Source: Streptomyces virginiae
Lineage (GTDB): Bacteria; Actinomycetota; Actinomycetes; Streptomycetales; Streptomycetaceae
DNA: 64,000 nucleotides
Assembly (NCBI RefSeq): GCF_000720455.1
Contig: NZ_JOAK01000007.1
Coordinates: 133,401-197,400 of the forward strand
Direction: 5' to 3'
Under the pieces are notes generated by a model. It was not told the origin of the DNA and ran no database searches. It saw nothing but the letters and a program-made list of their open reading frames with translations. The position numbers and the translations under genes are program-made. Of this stretch, positions 9,501-17,612 are shown in pieces; position 1 is the first letter of the stretch, and every line of letters begins with the position of its first letter.

Positions 9501-11664
9501 GGCAGCGCCGTGCGGTCAGGGCGCCGTCCACCACACGGATCTCCAGCGGCGGCTCCACCCGCTCGGCGACCGCCTGGTAGGGGCCGGACTCGTCGCTGAC
9601 GACGGCGGTGCGCAGGGACTCGTGCCGCTGGACGACCAGGGCGAGCGCCTCGCGCAGCCGGGCCGTGTCGAGACCGCCCGGCACGCGCACCGCGGCGACG
9701 ACGTTGTAGGCGCTCAGCCGCGGGTAGAGCTGCTCCATCAGCCACAGCCGGCGCTGCCCGCCGGAGACGGGCGCGCGGGCCGGGTCGGGCCGCCTGGGCA
9801 GCGCGCCGCCGGCGGGGCCGACCCCGGTGACCGCGGTCGCCGCGCGCCGGCGCAGACCGGCCAGGGAGATCCGTTCGCGCAGCAGTTCCGCGAGGGTGAT
9901 CCGCAGTCCGTACGAGCGCAGCAGCTCGCCCCGCAGCCGGACGGCGGCGAGGCTGTGGCCGCCCAGCGCCAGGAAGTCGGCGTCCTCGTCGACGGAGTCG
10001 AGCCCGAGCACCTCCGCCCACAGCAGGGCCAGCGGGTCGCCGTCGACGGCCGCCGGCCCGCCGGCGCGGGGCGCGAGGAGTTCGGCGGCCCGCTGCCGCA
10101 GCAGCACCCGGTCCTGCTTGCCGCTGCGGGTCAGCGGCATCGTGTCCAGGGCGACGAAGTGGGTGGGGACGTAGGCGGAGGGCAGCCGCGCGGCGACGTG
10201 GGCGCGGTACTCCTCCTGCCGGTCCGCCCCGCCCGGATCGCCGGTCGGGTCGGCTCCGTGCGGGCGGACGAACGCCACCAGGCGGGGCGCCCGTTCACCG
10301 GCGACGACCACGGCGCACTCGTCGACCCCGGGGTGCTCGCGCAGGACGCTCTCGACCTCGCCGGGCTCCACGCGCACGCCCCGGATCTTGACCTGTTCGT
10401 CGATCCGGCCGTGGTAGCGGATCTGGCCGTCCACGACGCGGACGAGGTCGCCGGTCCGGTAGACGCGCTCCAGGCCGCTGCCCTCGGGGGCGGGGACGAA
10501 CACCCGCTCCGTCAGGTCGGGACGGCCGAGGTAGCCGAGCGCCAACGGCACGCCGCCGATGCACAGTTCACCGGTCTCGCCCTCGGCGACCGGCATCCCC
10601 CGCCGGTCGAGCACCAACAGGGCGCAGTTGTCCACGGCCCGCCCGATGGGCACGTCGTCGATCAGCGAGGGGTCCTCGGGGCTGTCCCAGTAGGTGACCT
10701 CGATCGAGGCCTCCGTGGGGCCGTAGAGGTTGTGCAGCCGGGCGGGCAGCGTCTTGACGCACGTCCGCGCCAGCGTGGCGGGCAGCGCCTCGCCGCTGCA
10801 GAACACGTGCCGCAGGCCGGTGCAGTCGGCGGCGCCCGGCCAGCGCAGGAACTCGTCCAGCATCGACGGCACGAAATGGCAGACGGTTACCCGGTGTTCG
10901 GTCACGGTCTTCATGATCGCGGCCGGGTCGGCGTGCTCGCCGGGGGCGAGCAGGACGAGCCGGGCGCCGACGATCAGCGGCCAGTAGATCTCCCACCCGG
11001 ACACGTCGAAGGTGTACGGGGTCTTCTGCAGGACGCGGTCCTCGGCCGTCAGCCCGTAGTGGCGCTGGCCCCACAGCAGCCGGTTGGTGACGCCCCCGCT
11101 GGGCACCACGACGCCTTTGGGCGTGCCCGTGGAACCCGAGGTGAAGATGATGTTGACCGGCTGGTCGGCGGCGACGGGCCGCAGCGGTCCGGGCACGTAG
11201 GCCGCGTCGGGGTCGGCGGACAGCGGCTCCACGTCCAGCAGGGCGACTCCGTCCGGCCCCTGCCAGCCGGCCAGTGCCCCGGTGGTCCCCACCACCAGGT
11301 CCGGCCGGGCGGTGTCCAGGATCAGCGCCAGCCGCTCGGCCGACTCGTCGGTGGCCAGCGGCAGGTAGGGCAGACCGGCCTTGAGCACGCCGAGCAGCGC
11401 GGCCACCATGTGCGGGCCGCGGTCCGCGAGCACCGCGACGGGCCGGTCCTCGGGCAGGGCGCGGCGCAGCAGTTCGGCGGCGAGGCGGTCGGAGACCTCC
11501 TCCAGGCGGCGGTAGGTCCAGGTCTCCCCGGCGCCGGTGCACGCCACCGCGTCGGGTGCGCGTTCGCCCGCGGAGCGGATGAGGCCCGGGATGCCGTACG
11601 GCGCGGGATGGTCGACGGACGGGCCGCGCAGAGCGCGGACCGTCTGGTCGGGATGTAGGTCCAT
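6574..11664 (-). CDS. Nonribosomal peptide synthetase, A-T-C-A-T
   Basis: 1696 residues. A1 (~25-510) has FTSGSTGTPKG, NLYGPTEAS, YRTGDL and the C-terminal Lys in SGKQD. T1 follows with GGHS (~571). The C domain (~640-1080) has HHAIADQ instead of HHxxxDG. A2 (~1105-1580) is atypical: its A3 loop is TSGTTGEPS, lacking the usual Lys, and the A4 region reads HDPVLRD. T2 has AGLTSLSL. My manual GrsA-style code for A1 is D-V-W-H-F-S-L-I-E-K, close to the serine code DVWHFSLVDK, so Ser is a reasonable guess; I make no call for A2. The chain then passes to the PKS module. ATG 11664 has a GGGGGA ribosome site and lies 61 bases after the DAHP synthase gene. Whether this line adds residues to stravidin or makes something separate cannot be told from sequence. 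Confidence 0.93.
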   Translation of the reverse strand: MDLHPDQTVRALRGPSVDHPAPYGIPGLIRSAGERAPDAVACTGAGETWTYRRLEEVSDRLAAELLRRALPEDRPVAVLADRGPHMVAALLGVLKAGLPYLPLATDESAERLALILDTARPDLVVGTTGALAGWQGPDGVALLDVEPLSADPDAAYVPGPLRPVAADQPVNIIFTSGSTGTPKGVVVPSGGVTNRLLWGQRHYGLTAEDRVLQKTPYTFDVSGWEIYWPLIVGARLVLLAPGEHADPAAIMKTVTEHRVTVCHFVPSMLDEFLRWPGAADCTGLRHVFCSGEALPATLARTCVKTLPARLHNLYGPTEASIEVTYWDSPEDPSLIDDVPIGRAVDNCALLVLDRRGMPVAEGETGELCIGGVPLALGYLGRPDLTERVFVPAPEGSGLERVYRTGDLVRVVDGQIRYHGRIDEQVKIRGVRVEPGEVESVLREHPGVDECAVVVAGERAPRLVAFVRPHGADPTGDPGGADRQEEYRAHVAARLPSAYVPTHFVALDTMPLTRSGKQDRVLLRQRAAELLAPRAGGPAAVDGDPLALLWAEVLGLDSVDEDADFLALGGHSLAAVRLRGELLRSYGLRITLAELLRERISLAGLRRRAATAVTGVGPAGGALPRRPDPARAPVSGGQRRLWLMEQLYPRLSAYNVVAAVRVPGGLDTARLREALALVVQRHESLRTAVVSDESGPYQAVAERVEPPLEIRVVDGALTARRCRELAAGAAAEPLPVDRAPLLRVLYAQGGDGDGCLVAVLHHAIADQRSVDVFLAELAAAYDGFPPADEPPHFGDLLVDRAGREDAAEQEAHLAYWVDRLGDAPRTHGLPFQARRPAVTTFEGGAVESTVGGADARLLEEVARRTGVTPVAVVLAAFAAVLTSWSGQEEVVVGVPWSSRDGGPSEDVIGFLIDTLPVRVDVGSAESFSALVRQVSDTMIDAHGHAGADFEQIVRALGLPRNLSRNPLYQIWFNDLTHAAPAPSFDGVPAEPVEPGTTGSLFDLGLYLHREGESGYRLQLVHALDVFDAETARHLLGQVVRLLREAPADPGRAPSGWPLGGDRPPAGPVPRPALTGVAEAFGRTAALHADRVALSHPGGRMTYGELHERVVARSEALRAAGWSGRAVLLPGDRSPASVVELLAAWHCGCSVALVDAALPARRLLAALAGCGAEAVLTGDGADWPVPVLTGPDLPRPATEPVVLDWGHALCTSGTTGEPSVVFAPREALPEALHWYREAFGTGPEDRFLMLSAPGHDPVLRDVLVPLTSGAALHLPAAGTEPGALVELLAEERITAVHATPGLVQLLASAARGTGRRLDRLRHVVLSGALLTDPVARELRRVAPAAEIHHGYGTTETPQLSSWLRWRDPAGDPVRRRRDRAGVPLAAHSPWRELLVEGAGVGQLGEIVVRGRGLAIGTSPVQEPSPFGPDPYGEPGVTAYRTGDLGRYTPDGLIEFVGRRDRQVSVGGHRLEPAEIEAALRAHAAVAQCAVVVSGTEITAFVAAPGADPVLGEELRHELGAVLPAWAVPGRIAVMEELPLDRNGKVDVRGAAAALAPPAAAAGPAPSAAEDVIVAALRERLGEGSAVRDEGLGSPDPLDASTNFFDAGLTSLSLLRMHERLRAQGLPVEVVDLFRFPNPRLLARHLRGGDAGPPGIAPPPAAVRHAAPARAAGAALTGTAAARRAVRRRMNDQKRTTQR

Positions 11665-11725
11665 CTCGGATGTTCCCCCGTTGCAGAAAAGAAAGAACCA
11701 GCTGGTGAGAGGTGGTTGGCGGCGC

Positions 11726-12943
11726 TCAGACGCGCCAGGCGGACACGGCCGTGGCGGCCTGCTCCATGTTCAGCCGGGGGTCGCACAGCGGTCTGGGCCG
11801 CCCGTCGAGCCCGGCGATGCCGTCGGCGTCGGCCACGCACTCCAGCACGTCGTCCGGCGTTGCCTCCAGGTGCAGGCCCCCGGCGGTCCCGCCGGCACAT
11901 TCCACGGCCTGCCGGAAGCCCCGGACCTCGCGGACGACCTCCTCGACGAGGCGGGTCTTGCGGCCGGCCGGGGTGGTGACGGTGTTGCCGTGCATCGGGT
12001 CGCACATCCAGACCACGGGATGCCCGGCCCGGCGTACGCACTCCACGAGCGCGGGCAGGTTGCGCCGCACCGCGCCGGCCCCCTGGCGGGCGATGAGGGT
12101 GAGCCGCCCGGGCTGCCGCTTCGGGTCCAGCAGCCCGCACAGCTCCAGCAGCTCCGCCGGGGTCGTCGTCGGCCCGACCTTGCAGGCGACCGGGTTGTCC
12201 ACCGTGGCGAGCAGTCGTACGTGGGCCCCGCGGGCGGAGCGGGTGCGTTCGCCGATCCAGGGCCAGTGCGTCGAGGAGAGGAAGGCCCGCCCCGATCCGT
12301 CCCCGCGGATCAGGGGCAGTTCGTAGTCCATGACGAGGGCCTCGTGGCTGGTCCAGGTCGTGGCGCAGGTCCACCCGGTGTCCGGTCGCAGCGCGGCGTG
12401 CACCGACAGGGCCGCCCGATAGCAGTCCGTCAGCCTTCGCGGGTCGTGGACGCGGGCGGCGGCGTCCGGCTCCGGACCGTTGACCATGTGTCCCCGGAAA
12501 ACCGGGAGTTCACGGCCCCCGTGGTGCTCGGTGGGCCGGGAGCGCGGCTTGGCGTACTGGCCGGCCATGCGGCCCACCCGTACCGTCGGCCGACCGGTGA
12601 CCTCGGAGAACGCGGTCGCGAGGGCGTCGAGCATGCCGACCTTGGCCCGCACGGCCTCGGGCGTGCTGTCCGCGGGATCCTCGGCGCAGTCCCCGGCCTG
12701 CAGGATGTTCACATTGCCCCGTGCGGCCTCGGCGACGAGCAGACCGAAGTCGTTCACGTCGCCGGGGCCGACGAGCCCCGGCGCGGAGCGCAGTTCCCCG
12801 ACGGCCGCCGGGAGGTCCTCGTGAGCGGCCCAGTCGGGCTGCTGCAGGGCGGGCAGTGCGGCGATGTGGTCGAGGGCGTCGGCCGGATACGGTTCCCCTC
12901 CGTACCAGCCCGGTTTGTCGACTAGAGATATGGCGTGCGGCAT
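11726..12943 (-). CDS. Class II 3-deoxy-D-arabino-heptulosonate 7-phosphate synthase
   Basis: 405 residues of the plant/PhzC-like class II DAHP synthase family, which joins phosphoenolpyruvate and erythrose 4-phosphate in the first shikimate-pathway step. Family motifs are visible: the N-terminal KPGW, LQAGDCAE, RVGRMAGQYAKPRS, STHWPWIGERT, KVGPT, WMCDPMHGN and LHLEATPDDV. Secondary-metabolism copies commonly raise chorismate supply and are often insensitive to feedback, which fits the aminodeoxychorismate synthase at the head of the same operon. Start ATG 12943 has a GGGGGA site; a 55-base gap separates it from the MFS gene upstream. Confidence 0.95.
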   Translation of the reverse strand: MPHAISLVDKPGWYGGEPYPADALDHIAALPALQQPDWAAHEDLPAAVGELRSAPGLVGPGDVNDFGLLVAEAARGNVNILQAGDCAEDPADSTPEAVRAKVGMLDALATAFSEVTGRPTVRVGRMAGQYAKPRSRPTEHHGGRELPVFRGHMVNGPEPDAAARVHDPRRLTDCYRAALSVHAALRPDTGWTCATTWTSHEALVMDYELPLIRGDGSGRAFLSSTHWPWIGERTRSARGAHVRLLATVDNPVACKVGPTTTPAELLELCGLLDPKRQPGRLTLIARQGAGAVRRNLPALVECVRRAGHPVVWMCDPMHGNTVTTPAGRKTRLVEEVVREVRGFRQAVECAGGTAGGLHLEATPDDVLECVADADGIAGLDGRPRPLCDPRLNMEQAATAVSAWRV

Positions 12944-12998
12944 GGTGGTCCCCCTGATCGTGGTGCTGTTCGTTGCGGTGGTGCCGCGGTGGCCGGGG

Positions 12999-14270
12999 TC
13001 ATGCGGCCACCTCCCCGGCGGGCAGGTGCGGCGGCGCGGCCGGCTTCACGGTCAGGCGGCGCACGCTGGAGCTGCACAGGGCGAGGCCGGTGGCCGCGAC
13101 GACGAGTACGGCGCCGGTCACGAGCGTGGTGTCGATGCCCGCGTGCAGCGCGACCGGGCCCGCGGCCACCTCCCCGATCGGGATGGCCACGAAGGAACCG
13201 AGCGCGTCGTAGGAGTAGACCCGGGCCAGCCGCTCCTGCGGAATGTTCTCCTGGAGGGACACGTCCCAGGCGACGGCCAGTTGTTCCAGCGCCACACCGT
13301 TGATGAACATCGCTGCCACCAGCAGGGCGACGTGCGAGGTCGTCCCGAGGGCGAGCAGCGGCACCGCCTCGAACGCCCCGACGGCCGCGCCGATCCGCAG
13401 GGCGTGGCGCGACCGGGTGCGGGCCGCGAGGAAGCCGCCCGCGAACGCGCCGGCCGTCTGCGCGGCGAGCAGCAGCCCCCAGGTCGTCCGTCCGAAGGAC
13501 TGGTCGGCGATGGTCGGCCCGAGGACCTGGAGCCCGCCGGAGACCACCGCGTTGATGACCAGGAACTGGAGCACGACCACCCACACCCAGGTCCGGGAGG
13601 TGAACTCCTTCCAGCCCTCGCGCAGTTCGGCCAGCGGCCGGGCCGGCCCGGCCGGCGCCGCGGGCGTCCCCGCCGCCCGCAGCCCGGCGAAGCACAGCCC
13701 GGCCAGCAGGAACACCGCCGCGTTGACGGCGATGCCCCAGCCGGGGCCCGCCAGGCCCACGACGATGCCGCCGGTCGAGGCGCCGAGGACCATGCCCGCG
13801 TTGACGGCCATCCGGACGACCGCGTTGGCCGGCCGGATCATCTCGTGCGGGACGGTCTGCGGTACGAGGGCCGCCGCGGCCGGCAGGGACAGCGCGGACA
13901 CCATGCCGTTGATCACGCTGATGACGACCAGCACCGGGATCGAGGCGAAGCCGAGCAGCACGCTCGCCGCGATCACCGCCTGGGCCAGTCCGGCCGCCAC
14001 GCTCGACCCCTGGAGCACCAGCCTGCGCGGCAGCCGGTCGGCGATCACCCCGCCGAACAGCAGCAGTGCCACGTTGGCCACGGACCGGGCCCCGACCACG
14101 ATCCCGAGGTCGATCAGCGACCCGGTCAGGTCGAGCACCGCGAAGGAGAGCACGATCGGTGCCATGGCGTTGGCGAAGTAGGTGGCCATGCGGCCCCCCG
14201 CGAGGCAGCGGAAGTTCCGCTGCCGCAACGGGTCCAGCAGGGTGGGGGCGCGGGTCCCTTCGGCGTTCAT
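12999..14270 (-). CDS. MFS exporter
   Basis: A 423-residue, 12-helix major facilitator protein of the MFS_3 type, with the motif A-like loop GGVIADRLPRR after the second helix. The start ATG at 14270 overlaps the stop of the ATP-grasp gene by 4 bases, so it is co-transcribed with amiclenomycin-type genes. Likely role: export of the peptide antibiotic and self-protection. The substrate is inferred only from context. Confidence 0.9.
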   Translation of the reverse strand: MNAEGTRAPTLLDPLRQRNFRCLAGGRMATYFANAMAPIVLSFAVLDLTGSLIDLGIVVGARSVANVALLLFGGVIADRLPRRLVLQGSSVAAGLAQAVIAASVLLGFASIPVLVVISVINGMVSALSLPAAAALVPQTVPHEMIRPANAVVRMAVNAGMVLGASTGGIVVGLAGPGWGIAVNAAVFLLAGLCFAGLRAAGTPAAPAGPARPLAELREGWKEFTSRTWVWVVVLQFLVINAVVSGGLQVLGPTIADQSFGRTTWGLLLAAQTAGAFAGGFLAARTRSRHALRIGAAVGAFEAVPLLALGTTSHVALLVAAMFINGVALEQLAVAWDVSLQENIPQERLARVYSYDALGSFVAIPIGEVAAGPVALHAGIDTTLVTGAVLVVAATGLALCSSSVRRLTVKPAAPPHLPAGEVAA

Positions 14271-15634
14271 CGTCCGACCGTCGGACTCTCCACGATCAGC
14301 ACGCTGTTGGAGGCAGCGCCCTGGTGCGTGTTGATGAGGTCGCCCCGCTTGGGACTGCCGTGCCGGACGTAGATCCCCGAGAGCCCGCGGCCGTACATCA
14401 TCGGCCCGAGGACGCAGGGGACGGCGGCGCTGCGGATCTCCCCGGTGGTCTCGTGCGCGAACTCGAAGGTGACGAGGTCGGCCTCCACCACCCGCTGGAC
14501 GATGTGGTCGCCCGAAACGGCGGCTCCCAGGATCCGCTCCCGCCACTCCTCCTGCTCCACCGAGCGGCCCAGGGTCACCCCGGTACCGCCGTAGCCGTCG
14601 CCGGGCTTGAGCACCAGCGAGGCCCGGTCCTCGCCCAGGGCCTCCGCCCCGGCGATCACGGTGTACGGCACGTGCCGGCGTACGAAGTCCCGGTCGTCCG
14701 GACCGAGCAGGTCGAGGTCCTCCCAGAGCCAGGCCAGCGCCCGCTTGTCGCTGACCGGGCTGGTCGCCTCGGGGGTGTACATCCGGGCCGTGCCCGCGCG
14801 CAGGGCCGCGCCCAGGGCGTCGAGCCCGGGACCGGCCTGCTCGACGGGCAGGAAGAGCCGGAACACCCCGTCCGCGACGTGCTCGCCGGCCCGCAGCCGC
14901 TGCCGGTCGTCGAGGGTCAGCCCGTCCAGCGGGTACCCCACCACCGTGATGCCGTGCGCCTTGCCCCGCTCGGCCATGGGGGCGAGGAAGGAGATGAAGT
15001 CGTCGAGGTCCGCCAGGTAGTCGAGGCCGTCCTCGCGGAAGACGGGCACGACGAGGCAGCCGCCCTCGGTCAGGCCGAGGAAGGAGACCAGCTCGGTGAA
15101 GAACGCGTCGACCGCGGACGGCGGGGTGCGCAGCCGGCTCCCCGACGGGTCCCCGGCGGGCGGCCCGCAGTAGACCTCCTGGAACTGCCCGGCGACGAGG
15201 TCGGCCTCGATGGCTCCGCCGATCGCCCCGTCGATGTTGAGCTCGACGACCTTGGGGACGCCCCGCTCGACCATCACGTCGGCGCGCACCGAGGTCAGCA
15301 GCCGCTCGGTGAGCGCCTCGGCCGGGTCGAGCAGCGGGAACTGGCTCCGCGGCATGGAGAGCGCCTCCAGCAGCTCCCCGGCCGTCGACACCCGGCGCAG
15401 GCACGCCTGGAGCACCAGGCCCGCCGTACGGTCGGCGACCGCGCCGACCAGTGCGTACGCGTCGGCGTCCAACAGCAGGGGGCGGGTGGGGCACCAGGAG
15501 TCGGCGAGGCGCGGCACGCCCGCGTGCCCCCGCCGCCAGTGCTCCCGGCCGAGCGCGTCGATCCGCTCGCGCGCCTCCTCGGGGAGGCGGTCGTACAGGT
15601 CGACGACGGGCGCGTCGCCGCGTGTGTCGCTCAT
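14267..15634 (-). CDS. ATP-grasp-like ligase (glutathionylspermidine-synthase-like)
   Basis: 455 residues. Two segments look like ATP-grasp parts: a metal/phosphate-binding segment VVELNIDGAIGG in the first half and a Gly-rich nucleotide loop LVLKPGDGYGGTGV in the second. That order resembles circularly permuted ATP-grasp proteins such as the glutathionylspermidine synthase group. ATP-grasp ligases form amide bonds through acyl phosphates, so joining amiclenomycin to another amino acid is a plausible role. The ATG at 15634 overlaps the aminotransferase stop (ATGA). Substrates cannot be read from sequence. Confidence 0.7.
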   Translation of the reverse strand: MSDTRGDAPVVDLYDRLPEEARERIDALGREHWRRGHAGVPRLADSWCPTRPLLLDADAYALVGAVADRTAGLVLQACLRRVSTAGELLEALSMPRSQFPLLDPAEALTERLLTSVRADVMVERGVPKVVELNIDGAIGGAIEADLVAGQFQEVYCGPPAGDPSGSRLRTPPSAVDAFFTELVSFLGLTEGGCLVVPVFREDGLDYLADLDDFISFLAPMAERGKAHGITVVGYPLDGLTLDDRQRLRAGEHVADGVFRLFLPVEQAGPGLDALGAALRAGTARMYTPEATSPVSDKRALAWLWEDLDLLGPDDRDFVRRHVPYTVIAGAEALGEDRASLVLKPGDGYGGTGVTLGRSVEQEEWRERILGAAVSGDHIVQRVVEADLVTFEFAHETTGEIRSAAVPCVLGPMMYGRGLSGIYVRHGSPKRGDLINTHQGAASNSVLIVESPTVGR

Positions 15635-16539
15635 GGACGGGCCGCCCACCGCTCGTGGCCGGGCAGCAGGCCCAGTTCGGCCTGCCGGTAGTCGCGGACG
15701 ATCTCGGCGACCACGGCGTTGTCCGTGTCGAAGACGGTGTCGTCCAGGCACTGCACGGGGCGCACCCCGCCGGCGGTGCTGGCCACGCACAGCGCGTCGC
15801 AGGCCGCCAGGTCCGCCGCGGGCAGCGGGCTCCGGTCCACCTCGTACCCGAGGCCGCCCGCGATCTCGATCACGGAGGCCACGGTGATCCCGTCGAGCGC
15901 GGCGGGGGAGTCGGGCACCAGCAGCGTACGGCCGCGCACGCCGAAGACGTTCTGCACGGTGCACTCGGCGACGAAGCCCGTGTCGTCCAGCAGCAGTGCG
16001 TCGTCGTAGCCGCGCCGGCGGGCGTCCGTCCAGGCGGTCCGGGACCCCAGGTAGCCGGCGGACACCTTCGCCTTGGTCGGGAAGGCGTGCGGGCTGAGCC
16101 GGGCGACCGACGACAGGGTCAGCCGCGGCCGCTGCGCGCGGATCACCGAGTCGAAGGACGAGACGTCGAAGGCCAGCACCGCCACCTGGGCCTCGGCGCC
16201 GGGCGGGGCGAGGCCCAGCACCCCGTCGCCGAGGAAGGCGATGGGGCGCAGGTAGGCGCGTCGCAGGCCGTTGGCGGTCAGCGTCTCGTGGCAGGCGGCG
16301 GCCAGCTCGGCGGGGGACTGCGCGAGCGAGATCCCCACCAGGCGGCACGACTCGGCGAACCGGGTCATGTGTTCCTCGAGCCGGAAGACGTGGTGGCCGC
16401 CCTCCGCCGAGGGGAAGGCGGAGATGCCCTCGAAGACGCAGAGCCCGTAGTGGAGGCTGTGGTTGGCGAGCGTCAGGGCGGTGTCCCCGGAGGGGACCAC
16501 GCTGCCCTGCCACCACATGAGCTTCGCTGGTTCGTTCAT
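15631..16539 (-). CDS. Class IV (branched-chain-type) aminotransferase
   Basis: 302 residues of the fold-type IV PLP family (IlvE/D-amino-acid transaminase/ADC lyase). The PLP Lys is expected in the HAFPTKAKVSAGYLG region; other family segments are HYGLCVFEG near the N-terminus and LLLDDTGFVAECTVQNVF toward the C-terminal third. It lies between the keto-acid chain-extension genes and the ligase gene. The natural reading is transamination of the homologated 2-keto acid to L-amiclenomycin. An ADC-lyase activity is possible for this family but would divert the aminodeoxychorismate to PABA, so I consider it less likely. ATG 16539 is 5 bases after the dehydrogenase stop. Confidence 0.88.
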   Translation of the reverse strand: MNEPAKLMWWQGSVVPSGDTALTLANHSLHYGLCVFEGISAFPSAEGGHHVFRLEEHMTRFAESCRLVGISLAQSPAELAAACHETLTANGLRRAYLRPIAFLGDGVLGLAPPGAEAQVAVLAFDVSSFDSVIRAQRPRLTLSSVARLSPHAFPTKAKVSAGYLGSRTAWTDARRRGYDDALLLDDTGFVAECTVQNVFGVRGRTLLVPDSPAALDGITVASVIEIAGGLGYEVDRSPLPAADLAACDALCVASTAGGVRPVQCLDDTVFDTDNAVVAEIVRDYRQAELGLLPGHERWAARP

Positions 16540-16544
16540 CCTTC

Positions 16545-17612
16545 TCAGTCCTTGTCGTGCCGGGCGACCGCCCGGCAAATCAGGTCGCCCACCTCACCGG
16601 TGCGCGCGGTGCCGCCCAGGTCGGGTGTCAACAGGTCTCCGCACAGCACCTCGTCGACGGCGCGCTCCACGGCGGCGTGCGCGGCGCGCAGTCCCAGCCG
16701 GTCCAGCATCAGCGAGTAACTCATCACGGACGCGAGCGGGTTGGCCCGCCCCGTACCCACGAGGTCGGGGGCGCTTCCGTGCACCGCCTCGAACACGCCG
16801 GCGAAGTCGGTGTCGTCCGGGTCGTAGCTCGCCGAGGGCGCGACCCCGAGCCCGCCGGCGAGCATGGAGGCCTCGTCGCTGAGGATGTCCCCGAAGAGGT
16901 TGCCGGCCACCACCACGTCGAAGCGGGCCGGGTCGCGGATCAGTTCCATGGCCGCGGCGTCGACGTACAGGTGGTCGCACTCCACGTCCGGGTAGGACGC
17001 GGCGATCGCGCGGAAGCGGCCCTGCCACAGCGGGCCCGCGCTCGGCATCGCGTTGCTCTTGTCCACCAGGGTGAGCCGGCGGCGGCGGGAGCGGGCCAGC
17101 TCGAAGGCCGCCGTGACCACCCGGTCCACCGCCCAGCGCGTGTGGACGCCGACCTCCATCGCGACGTGTCCGGGGCTGCCGCCGCGGACCGTGCCGCCGA
17201 CGCCCACGTAGACGTCCTCGGTGTTCTCCCGCACGATGACGAGGTCCACGTCCTCGACGGCGCGCACGTGCTTGAGGGGGCAGTGCGCGAGCGCGCGCAG
17301 GCGCACCGGGCGCAGGTTCACGCCCAGTTCGAGCTGCTGGCGCAGCCCTCCGATGACGCGGATCGCGTGCCGGTTGTCGGGGATCCGGGCGTCGCCGAGC
17401 GCGCCGAGCAGCACCGCCCGGTGCTCGCGGCGGATGGCCCGGATGTCGATCTCGACGTCCCCGTGCTCCAGGAACCAGTCGGCGCTGTAGGGCAGCACCT
17501 CGGTCTTCAGGCCGGTGCCGAAGACGTCCTCGACCACCGCGTGCACCTTCAGCACCTCGGCCATGACCTCGGGTCCGATGCCGTCTCCCGGGATGACCGC
17601 GAGGCTGCTCAT
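16545..17612 (-). CDS. 3-isopropylmalate/homoisocitrate dehydrogenase-like enzyme
   Basis: 355 residues of the beta-decarboxylating dehydrogenase family. Motifs seen: VIPGDGIGPEV at the N-terminus, the substrate Arg/Tyr region with NLRPVR and RENTEDVYVG, the Lys region LVDKSNAM, the metal-binding Asp segment NLFGDILSDEAS, and the NAD-binding EAVHGSAPDLVG. It oxidises and decarboxylates a 2-alkyl-3-hydroxysuccinate to a one-carbon-longer 2-keto acid. With the fused isomerase upstream (ATGA overlap) and the isopropylmalate-synthase-like gene in the same operon it completes a leucine-type homologation cycle, here expected to act on the aminocyclohexadienyl keto acid. Confidence 0.93.
   Translation of the reverse strand: MSSLAVIPGDGIGPEVMAEVLKVHAVVEDVFGTGLKTEVLPYSADWFLEHGDVEIDIRAIRREHRAVLLGALGDARIPDNRHAIRVIGGLRQQLELGVNLRPVRLRALAHCPLKHVRAVEDVDLVIVRENTEDVYVGVGGTVRGGSPGHVAMEVGVHTRWAVDRVVTAAFELARSRRRRLTLVDKSNAMPSAGPLWQGRFRAIAASYPDVECDHLYVDAAAMELIRDPARFDVVVAGNLFGDILSDEASMLAGGLGVAPSASYDPDDTDFAGVFEAVHGSAPDLVGTGRANPLASVMSYSLMLDRLGLRAAHAAVERAVDEVLCGDLLTPDLGGTARTGEVGDLICRAVARHDKD

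Noticed and set aside
6520..11658. Long open frame on the strand opposite the NRPS gene
   Set aside because: It is the GC-rich mirror of a clear NRPS gene, without any protein-family motif. The same holds for the long opposite-strand frames over the PKS, nSTAND, amidase and MetE genes.
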